Shown: in pieces, positions 5,237 through 11,737 of the stretch | Numbering within the stretch: the first letter of the stretch is position 1 | How the letters are laid out: every line of letters begins with the position of its first letter | Assembly: GCA_002482775.1 (NCBI GenBank) | Contig: DLGQ01000058.1 | Location: 1-14,970, forward strand | Origin: Flavobacteriales bacterium UBA7690 | Lineage (GTDB): Bacteria; Bacteroidota; Bacteroidia; Flavobacteriales_F; PHOS-HE28 | Direction of reading: 5' to 3' | DNA: 14,970 nucleotides | Made by a program: the position numbers and the translations under genes | The notes under the pieces: generated by a model | What the model was told of the DNA's origin: nothing | The model's input: only the letters and a program-made list of their open reading frames with translations | The model's database searches: none

Positions 5237-7006
5237 ATGCGCTTCATTCCGCTTTCGCTCCTCCTCTCCCTCAGCATTCCCGCCTTCGCGCAGGACCCGT
5301 TCGAACGGATCATCACCATGCCTGGTGCCTTGTACATCGCGGGTGTCGCCATGGACCACGAAAGCCATTTCGTGATCGCTTCGGTGAACGAAGGTGACAT
5401 CCAAGTGACCCGTCTTTCCCCACAAGGCGACCACGTATGGACGAACAAGTATCCGCTCTTTGCGGAGGAAGGCCTGTACGGGAACGGTATCGCCGTTGGC
5501 CCGCAAGGGATCCTGGTGGCAGGGTATACCATGGGATTGGGCACCAACTCCCGTGATGGGATCCTGCTGCGCATCGGGCTTGATGGCACCTTGTTGGCCA
5601 CGCAACGCATTGACCAGGGAAGCTCCAACGCTTTCCACTACCTGAAGGCCACGCAAAATGGATTCATCGCTACCGGGCGCTCCGATGCTGGTGGCAACCA
5701 GTACGACATGACGCTTGCCAAGATGGATGCGGAAGGCACCATTGAATGGATGCGCTCCTACGGAACAACGGGATGGGACTGGGGCTACCAAGCCACAGCG
5801 CTTGCCGATGGCGGATATGCCATGGTGGGTTATGGTGATGGCCTCGGCACAGGCTATGCTCCTTCCGGCTACTTGGTACGCACCGATGCGACCGGCAACG
5901 AGCTGTGGGCACGCAGCATCAGCAGTGGTGGCGGTGTGGACGAAGCCTATTCCATCGCTGAAAGCACCACAGGCGACATCTACGTTGGTGGGCGTTCCTT
6001 GGGTTACTTCACCGGTGATGTGACGGCCTTCATCACGAAGATCTCCAGCTCCGGTGCGCATGTGTGGACACGCGTCCTGGAACAAGGGATCGAGACCGTA
6101 GCCCTTAGCCCTGCCGCGAATGGCGGTGTTACCTACCTGGCCCACCCGCAATACGTGGAGGGTGGCGCTGGCGACTACGAGATCGCATGGGGAACCTTCG
6201 GCACGGACGGCACCTTGCTCGAGTCCAACCTCTACGGCGGTGTGGGATCGGATAACGGTACGGCCATGTTCGAACTGGCTGACGGAACACTTGCCATCGT
6301 GGGCTTCACCAACAGCGGAACAACCGATTGGAGCGGTTTGCTGATCCGGACCAACTCGCAGTTGGAGGCCCAATGCAACAACCTGGAACTGGACCTTCCT
6401 TGGACGGAAGATGTCGCGATCGTGAACCCGTTCACCAGCCTCACCGGTTCGGGCTTCACCACATTCGCCTACAACCTTGGCACCGAAGCTGTCACCGTGA
6501 GCACCTTCAACCCCTGCTGCTCGGTGAGCGCTGATTTCGAAGTGGCCAACACCGGGCTGGAGTCCACCTTCAACAACACCAGCGCAGGAGCCGCTACGTA
6601 CCTGTGGGACCTTGGCGATGGTACCGAGACCGACGAGGTTTCACCAGCGCACACTTACACCGTAGCCGGTGAATACACCGTGTGCCTTACCGCGTTCGGC
6701 GATTGCGGCGAAGCCACAACGTGCCAGGACATCTCCATCGGTGTAGGTATCGCAGAAGCGCAAGGCACGTTCCGCGTGGATGTGTTCCCATCCCCTGCGA
6801 GCGGATCCTTCACGGTACGTTCGCCTGAACAACTGATCCGTTCCGTACGACTTGTTGACGCTGGTGGCCGCGAGGTGGCCCGCTACGATGGCTTGCGTAC
6901 CGAGCAGATCGTGGTGCCCGTGAACGGCATTGCCGCCGGGATCTACGTGGTACGTACCGAACTTGCCAACGGGGGCATCGTTCGCGCGCAAGTCGCGATC
7001 GAATAA
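5237..7006 (+). CDS. Secreted propeller-like protein with PKD domain and T9SS type A sorting domain
   Basis: Predicted T9SS cargo of 589 residues, released or attached at the cell surface. A signal peptide (MRFIPLSLLLSLSIPAFA, cleavage before Q19) justifies the ATG at 5237 over the frame opening at 5159. Residues about 20-400 form repeats of roughly 50 residues in the style DGGYAMVG...YLVRTDATGNELWARS, typical of beta-propeller or delta-60-like proteins found in Bacteroidota. A linker with Cys pairs follows. A PKD domain (about 431-505) carries WDLGDG at 457-462. The C-terminus (about 512-589), beginning RVDVFPSPASGSFTV and ending with a G-IYVVR strand and VAIE, fits the T9SS type A (Por secretion tail) domain that the T9SS machinery recognises and usually removes. 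No catalytic motif is visible, so a structural or binding role is likely. It stands 91 bases after the second regulator gene. Confidence 0.9.
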   Translation: MRFIPLSLLLSLSIPAFAQDPFERIITMPGALYIAGVAMDHESHFVIASVNEGDIQVTRLSPQGDHVWTNKYPLFAEEGLYGNGIAVGPQGILVAGYTMGLGTNSRDGILLRIGLDGTLLATQRIDQGSSNAFHYLKATQNGFIATGRSDAGGNQYDMTLAKMDAEGTIEWMRSYGTTGWDWGYQATALADGGYAMVGYGDGLGTGYAPSGYLVRTDATGNELWARSISSGGGVDEAYSIAESTTGDIYVGGRSLGYFTGDVTAFITKISSSGAHVWTRVLEQGIETVALSPAANGGVTYLAHPQYVEGGAGDYEIAWGTFGTDGTLLESNLYGGVGSDNGTAMFELADGTLAIVGFTNSGTTDWSGLLIRTNSQLEAQCNNLELDLPWTEDVAIVNPFTSLTGSGFTTFAYNLGTEAVTVSTFNPCCSVSADFEVANTGLESTFNNTSAGAATYLWDLGDGTETDEVSPAHTYTVAGEYTVCLTAFGDCGEATTCQDISIGVGIAEAQGTFRVDVFPSPASGSFTVRSPEQLIRSVRLVDAGGREVARYDGLRTEQIVVPVNGIAAGIYVVRTELANGGIVRAQVAIE

Positions 7007-7023
7007 TCCACGACCAAGCCACT

Positions 7024-9672
7024 TTGAACTCGCCTGCCGTACATCTCCTTGCGAAAAGCCCATGGCCACTGCGGCCATGGGCAATCATCGTCTGCATGCT
7101 GTTGGTGCAGGTGATGGCCGCACAGGAGATCTGCGACAACGGTGTGGACGATGATGGCAACGGACTGGTGGATCTGAACGATGTCGCTGGCTGTCCATGT
7201 GACCTGGTGGTGCCACAACCGTCGTTGATCACCAACGGATCGTTCGAGGACAATTCGTGCTGCCCGCAAGGACTCCACGAATACTTCGAGTGCGCCACAG
7301 GGTGGATGAACTACTTTGAAAGCGCCACGGTGGATTACTACAACTGCAATTATGTGCCATCCGCGATCCCACAGCCCCTCCCAGATGGCTCGGGGGTCGT
7401 GGGTTTCGGCGCGTTCACAGACTGGTCTTGGAACAATAGCTACTACGAATACCTTACCACCTGTCTGAATTCGCCCATGCAGACCGGGGAGACCTTCGAG
7501 CTCCAGTTCAATATCGCTGCTGCACGATTGCAATTCATGCAGCCCTCGGGTGTTCTTATCCCTAGTTCGCCGCTCAACATGGGGCCTATCGACCTCGCCA
7601 TCTACGGATACGCGAGTTGCATCACCGAACCGTACGTCTATTACGACCCTGTCTTCGGGAATCCTTTGCCAGCTACGTATTGCGCAACGGATCTGGGGTG
7701 GACCGAACTGGGCCATGTGACCTACAACCCCGTGACCACTTGGCAGGAGATCTCCTTCACATTCACCGCACCGTTCGATGTCCAGGGCATCATGTTCGGA
7801 CCCACCTGCCCCGTACCACAGGACTACATCTCCACCCAGAGCACCTGGCCCTATTTCTTTCTGGATGCAATGGACCTGACCGAGGTAACGCTGGTGGTGA
7901 ATCGTACGGGACATCCTTGCACGAACGACCTGGTGCTTACCGGTGCGCCGTATAGTGCCATGAACACCTACCAATGGTTCCTGGACGGAGTGGCCATCGT
8001 GGGCCAGATGGACGACACCCTGCATGCCTCCACGCTCGGGTTGGGCGAGGGCACTTATGCGGTGCGCATGATCGCTCCCGATGGAACCTGTCTTGTAGCA
8101 GAGGAAGAGGTCCTCGTGGAATATCCCGTTCCGCTGGCTAGCATGGTCCCGCAGGAGGGATGTGCACCATTGAACGTGGAGTTCACCAACTTGACCACGC
8201 CTGCACTGAGCGCCACGTTGAACTGGGACTTTGGCGATGGCGCTTCGTCAGCGGCGCCATACATACAGCATATCTACAACGACCCAGGTGTGTACGACGT
8301 TACCCTTACGGTGACTTCAGCACAAGGCTGCTCAGCGGACAGCATCTTCGAGGATGCCGTAACCGTACACCCCAGACCGGTGGCATCATTCGAAACCAGT
8401 GCCACTGAAGCCTGCGTCGGGGAGGAGATCACCTTCTCCAGCACCAGCACCCCGCCAGACGACTATGATTGTTCTTGGTCCTTTGGTGATGGATCCTTGG
8501 GCACTGGTTGCCCTATCACACACGACTATGCCGAAGCCGGTTCATTCAATGTGATGCTTCAGGTCACTAGCGAATTCGGATGTGTGGACGACGTGGTAAT
8601 GCCCCAGCTCATCAGGATCATCGATACTCCAGTGCCTGACTTCTCCTTCACCACCAACAACGGATGTGTTCCGCTGGAGGTGCGATTCGAGAACGATACA
8701 CCGGGGCAAGACGAACAAACACCTTTCTGGGACCTGGGCAACGGACAGACGGCGACCACACAAGATGCCATCGCGCTATACACCACGCCCGGCGTATACA
8801 CCGTGGCGCTGACCATGACCAACACGCTCGGCTGCAGCGCCACGCATACGAAGACCGATGCCATCACCGCGCATGGCCTGCCCGTGGTGACCTTCTTCGT
8901 GGAACCCGATTCCGGCTGCGCCCCGCTGGATGTGCAATTCACCAATACCACGGATCCCGGCATGATCGGTGGATGCGTGTGGGCCTTCGGCGATGGATCG
9001 ACCTCCTCCGACTGCGCATCACAACACGTCTACGTGCAGAGTGGCACCTACACCGTTTCGCTAACCGTGAGTTCTCCCGCAGGATGTGAAGGCGACACCA
9101 CCTTGTACCACTTGGTGCATGTGGATCCATCACCCACGGCGAACTTCTCCTTGGGCCCGCAGCCCACGGACTTCTACCACCCGGAGATCACGTTCGTCGA
9201 CAACTCCAGCAACGATGTGATCGCTTGGAGCTGGCACTTCCCGGCCGGCACACCGGACGAGTCTTCCAATACCCAAGTCGTGGTGACCTATCCGAACGAT
9301 CACGGCGGCACCTATCCTGCGGAATTGACCGTGACCAACGAACATGGGTGCACGGATGTAATGATCCTGCCGGTCACGATCGATGGTGTTCACTCGGTCT
9401 ATGTACCCAACGCGTTCACCCCGGACGGCGACGCGATCAATGGGGTGTTCCTGCCCATCATCCGCGACGATGTGGCCCGTGATCATGACCTGCGCATCTT
9501 CGACCGATGGGGACGAGAAGTGTTCCAGACCAGCGACCCCACTGTAGGTTGGGATGGCACAGTGGATGGCAACGAGCCCAAGACCGATGTGTACATCTGG
9601 AAGTTGAGGTCGCGCAATGGCGTGGATGGCATAATGCGGCAGTACACCGGGCATGTCACCGTATTGCGGTGA
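7024..9672 (+). CDS. Large exported five-PKD protein with T9SS type B sorting domain
   Basis: An 882-residue predicted surface protein. The start is uncertain. TTG at 7024 gives a convincing signal peptide (basic n-region, then WAIIVCMLLVQVMAA, cleavage near residue 33); the first ATG (7096) leaves only nine residues before the cleavage site. After EICDNG comes an acidic VDDDGNGLVD stretch (41-50) resembling a calcium loop and common near the N-terminus of such proteins. Residues about 55-290 form a Cys-containing beta-sandwich-like region starting near TNGSFEDN, perhaps carbohydrate-binding. Five PKD-like domains (about 368-787) follow with cores WDFGDG, WSFGDG, WDLGNG, WAFGDG and WHFPAG. 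The last ~93 residues (VYVPNAFTPDGD, then FDRWGREVF and WDG) are the gliding-motility-associated type B sorting domain, which in the family attaches cargo to the surface or releases it. No enzyme motif is seen; an adhesive role is likely. Confidence 0.88.
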   Translation: MNSPAVHLLAKSPWPLRPWAIIVCMLLVQVMAAQEICDNGVDDDGNGLVDLNDVAGCPCDLVVPQPSLITNGSFEDNSCCPQGLHEYFECATGWMNYFESATVDYYNCNYVPSAIPQPLPDGSGVVGFGAFTDWSWNNSYYEYLTTCLNSPMQTGETFELQFNIAAARLQFMQPSGVLIPSSPLNMGPIDLAIYGYASCITEPYVYYDPVFGNPLPATYCATDLGWTELGHVTYNPVTTWQEISFTFTAPFDVQGIMFGPTCPVPQDYISTQSTWPYFFLDAMDLTEVTLVVNRTGHPCTNDLVLTGAPYSAMNTYQWFLDGVAIVGQMDDTLHASTLGLGEGTYAVRMIAPDGTCLVAEEEVLVEYPVPLASMVPQEGCAPLNVEFTNLTTPALSATLNWDFGDGASSAAPYIQHIYNDPGVYDVTLTVTSAQGCSADSIFEDAVTVHPRPVASFETSATEACVGEEITFSSTSTPPDDYDCSWSFGDGSLGTGCPITHDYAEAGSFNVMLQVTSEFGCVDDVVMPQLIRIIDTPVPDFSFTTNNGCVPLEVRFENDTPGQDEQTPFWDLGNGQTATTQDAIALYTTPGVYTVALTMTNTLGCSATHTKTDAITAHGLPVVTFFVEPDSGCAPLDVQFTNTTDPGMIGGCVWAFGDGSTSSDCASQHVYVQSGTYTVSLTVSSPAGCEGDTTLYHLVHVDPSPTANFSLGPQPTDFYHPEITFVDNSSNDVIAWSWHFPAGTPDESSNTQVVVTYPNDHGGTYPAELTVTNEHGCTDVMILPVTIDGVHSVYVPNAFTPDGDAINGVFLPIIRDDVARDHDLRIFDRWGREVFQTSDPTVGWDGTVDGNEPKTDVYIWKLRSRNGVDGIMRQYTGHVTVLR
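7058..7082 (+). terminator. Perfect 10-bp hairpin at the start of the five-PKD gene
   Basis: GCCCATGGCC (7058-7067) and GGCCATGGGC (7073-7082) are perfectly complementary around a 5-base loop. The element is 51 bases after the stop at 7006 and, if translation starts at 7024, lies inside the signal-peptide coding region. It has no T tract on the + strand, but read on the minus strand it is followed by TTTT, as in an intrinsic terminator. It could end transcription between the two cargo genes or limit translation of the second. Confidence 0.45.
8125..9384 (+). repeat. Five PKD-coding repeats with an exact 252-base period
   Basis: The core Trp codons fall at 8224, 8476, 8728, 8980 and 9232, each exactly 252 bases (84 residues) apart. 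The encoded units share GC(A/V)PL-V-FTN, the W-FGDG core, a (P/A/S)G-Y-V-LTVT strand and a G-C pair. DNA identity between units looks low, so this is an old, length-constrained protein repeat rather than a recent DNA duplication. The last unit is the most divergent (WHFPAG) and has lost one Cys. Confidence 0.8.
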
Positions 9673-9675
9673 GCA

Positions 9676-9695
9676 CGTTCATACCCGGTTGAACG
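9676..9695 (+). terminator. Short inverted repeat after the five-PKD gene
   Basis: CGTTCA (9676-9681) pairs with TGAACG (9690-9695) around an 8-base loop, three bases after the stop codon. TTTT occurs at 9719-9722, too far away for a classical terminator. Weak candidate. Confidence 0.25.
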
Positions 9696-9775
9696 GACTG
9701 CACCGTCCAGAAGAGAAGTTTTCAGGTGATCGCTCACTTTGGTTGCGCATGTCAACCGTTCACTCGACTCGTCCG

Positions 9776-11452
9776 ATGGTCCGCACCAACCTGAACAACA
9801 TTCTCCTCCTTCTCGGCACTGCCCTGTTGTGCACCCAAGCGCATGGCCAACTGGATGTGAACACCACGTTCACCCCCGCCGCCTTGGTGAATGACATCTT
9901 GGTAGGGCAAGGGATCACAGTGAGCAATTTGACCTTCAATGGCGCGCCTGCCAACACCGTGAACGATCAGATCGGGGCCTTCGACGGATCCACCTCCAAC
10001 ATCGGGTTGAACAATGGAGTGGTGCTTGGGACCGGCCGCGTGGTGGGCGTTACGGGCTCCAACCAGAACATCAGCCTCACCGTTCCGCCAGCCGCACCCG
10101 TGAACGTGGCGGACCCCGACCTCGCACTGATCGAAAGCCTTCAGCGTTGTGTGGCCGTGCTGGAATTCGACTTCATCCCCACGGGCGATTCAGTGAACTT
10201 CCGCTTCGTCTTCGGCTCCGAGGAATACCCCGAATTCGTGTGCTCCCAATACAACGATGTGTTCGGATTCTTCCTGAGCGGACCCGGCCTCAACGGGCCG
10301 TTCTCCAACAATGCCATCAACCTCGGTGTGCTGCCCAACACCACGGTCCCAATCGCAATAAACACGGTGAACAATGGCTCTCCGGGAGTGCTCGGTGGTG
10401 GTGCTTCGGGTTGTAACGCGTCGGATCCGAACTGGCAGCTCAACTCGGTCTATTACATCGACAACGATGGTGGCGCCACCGTGGAGCTCGATGGCTTCAC
10501 CGTACCGATCCGCACCGGAGCCGCTGTGCAATGTGGCCAGACCTACCACATCAAGATCGCGATCGCACATGCGGGTGATGCCAGCCTCGATTCCGCGGTG
10601 TTCATTGAAGGAGGCAGCTTCTCTTCCAACAGCGCAGTCTCCGTTACCGCGACCACGCCACAGAACGACGGTACCTTGACCGAGGGATGTGGTGATGCCA
10701 TCATTACGCTCGAAGTACCATCGCGCAGCACCGATGCCAACATCCAATTGCACTACCGAGGTGAGGCCGGTGCAGAGGACATTTCGGGGAACCTCGGAAC
10801 GGTGACAATACCTTCAGGATCCACCACGATCTCTTTTCCGCTAGGCGCCATCAGTGATGACCAGCAGGATGACGGCGAAGAGCTCCGCATCATCGCCACC
10901 TGGGTATCCGCATGTGGCTTCACGGTCTCCGACTCGGTCTCCATCGAACTCCTGGACTACGTGCCCATGGACATCATGACCTATGACCAATACCTCGGCT
11001 GCGACCAGGACAGTGTACGTTTGGATGCACTGGTGAGCGGCGGGCTCGGTGCGATAACCATGAGCTGGGCGAACGGGGACACAGGTGACTTCACTTACGT
11101 GCCGGGCTTGGAGAACGGTACGTACACGGTGAGCGCAACGGATGACTGCCCGCGCACCGCGACCGTGGAAGTGAACGTCAATTCCGGTTGTGGCATCAAT
11201 GTGCCCAACGTGATCACCCCGAACAACGATGGCATGAACGATGCGTGGGTGATCGATGGATTGTACCGTTCGAAGCACACCGTTACAGTTTTCAACCGCT
11301 GGGGCAATGTGATCTTCGAATCGAAGAACTACAACAACTCATGGCGCGCATCGGGTGTTTCCGATGGCACGTACTTCTACGAGATCATCAGCGACCGTTC
11401 CGATGAACCCGTGACCGGAACGCTCACCATCCTGAGCAACGGACGGCCGTGA
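9776..11452 (+). CDS. Choice-of-anchor L domain protein with T9SS type B sorting domain
   Basis: A 558-residue predicted exported protein. The ATG at 9776 puts the signal peptide at the N-terminus (MVRTNLNNILLLLGTALL, cleavage about AHG/Q at 24-25); frames opening at 9653 or 9749 add unlike sequence in front of it. Residues about 30-290 match the choice-of-anchor L domain of Bacteroidota surface proteins, with N-GVVLGTG, the hallmark FRFVFGSEEYPEF (142-154), YNDVFGFFLSGPG and later HIKIAIAHAGDASLDSAVFIE. A Calx-beta-like region (about 303-395) with the acidic run DDQQDDGEELRI may bind calcium. A short SprB/PKD-like beta domain (about 400-470) with SWANGD comes next. The C-terminus from 474 (INVPNVITPNNDGMND, then FNRWGNVIF) is the type B sorting domain. 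It is thus the second consecutive type B cargo gene. No catalytic site seen; probably a surface or matrix component. Confidence 0.9.
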   Translation: MVRTNLNNILLLLGTALLCTQAHGQLDVNTTFTPAALVNDILVGQGITVSNLTFNGAPANTVNDQIGAFDGSTSNIGLNNGVVLGTGRVVGVTGSNQNISLTVPPAAPVNVADPDLALIESLQRCVAVLEFDFIPTGDSVNFRFVFGSEEYPEFVCSQYNDVFGFFLSGPGLNGPFSNNAINLGVLPNTTVPIAINTVNNGSPGVLGGGASGCNASDPNWQLNSVYYIDNDGGATVELDGFTVPIRTGAAVQCGQTYHIKIAIAHAGDASLDSAVFIEGGSFSSNSAVSVTATTPQNDGTLTEGCGDAIITLEVPSRSTDANIQLHYRGEAGAEDISGNLGTVTIPSGSTTISFPLGAISDDQQDDGEELRIIATWVSACGFTVSDSVSIELLDYVPMDIMTYDQYLGCDQDSVRLDALVSGGLGAITMSWANGDTGDFTYVPGLENGTYTVSATDDCPRTATVEVNVNSGCGINVPNVITPNNDGMNDAWVIDGLYRSKHTVTVFNRWGNVIFESKNYNNSWRASGVSDGTYFYEIISDRSDEPVTGTLTILSNGRP

Positions 11453-11463
11453 TCATGGACCGC

Positions 11464-11490
11464 GCTCTGCGCTGAACCAGCCGCCAGAGC
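11464..11490 (+). terminator. Stem-loop just after the choice-of-anchor L gene
   Basis: GCTCTG (11464-11469) pairs with CAGAGC (11485-11490), and within it GCTG (11471-11474) pairs with CAGC (11478-11481) around an AAC loop. One base on the 5' side faces three on the 3' side as an internal loop. It begins 11 bases after the stop and has no T tract. It forms a pair with the stem-loop at 11505-11538. Confidence 0.35.
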
Positions 11491-11504
11491 AACTAGCATT
11501 GCAC

Positions 11505-11538
11505 AAGGGATCCGGCCAGGTGCCCGATCGGGTCCTTT
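11505..11538 (+). terminator. Terminator-like hairpin before the giant adhesin-like gene
   Basis: AAGGGATCCG (11505-11514) pairs with CGGGTCCTTT (11529-11538), giving 10 pairs with two G-U wobbles and a 14-base loop. CGTT follows, so the run is TTTCGTT rather than a clean T tract. The A/T-flanked GC stem between converging functions (end of one cargo gene, leader of the next) makes this the best terminator candidate in the window. Confidence 0.45.
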
Positions 11539-11636
11539 CGTTCCCCGTCCATTCAAGAACCTTCGTGCGGTGCGAACATGGCGGTCATGGAATGCTTGAT
11601 GGTAAATGAGGCCAGCTTTAAATCAACATCAACGTT

Positions 11637-11726
11637 CCACCCCGTCCATCCCAATGCGCCGCGAGCACCCCGATACTTTGGTTCCACGCCAACCACGGCG
11701 CACTAACCTGTTCATCAACAAAAGCT
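11637..11726 (+). promoter_or_regulatory. Structured leader of the giant adhesin-like gene
   Basis: The leader contains, in order, the C-rich box CCACCCCGTCCATC (11637-11650), a stem of TGCGCCG (11655-11661) with CGGCGCA (11696-11702), and CAACAAAAGCT (11716-11726). GGTT (11680-11683) can pair with AACC (11691-11694) inside the stem loop. The 11-mer is identical to 940-950 before the first kinase ATG. The C-rich box matches CCACCCC-N4-CGTCCATC at 790-808 there. TACTTTGG (11674-11681) is a poor -7-like match. Apart from this and the two hairpins upstream, I see nothing in 11453-11737. Confidence 0.35.
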
Positions 11727-11737
11727 CCCACATCACC

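Noticed and set aside
5168..6373. Long minus-strand open frame (401 codons)
   Set aside because: Antisense to a well-supported exported protein; its His-, Gly- and Ala-rich translation without domains is typical of a codon-bias shadow.
6943..8025. Long minus-strand open frame (360 codons)
   Set aside because: Antisense to the five-PKD gene and spans a gene boundary; no recognisable protein features.
9653..9775. Earlier starts (9653, 9749) for the choice-of-anchor L protein
   Set aside because: They would bury the signal peptide behind 33 to 41 residues, and the first overlaps the previous gene.
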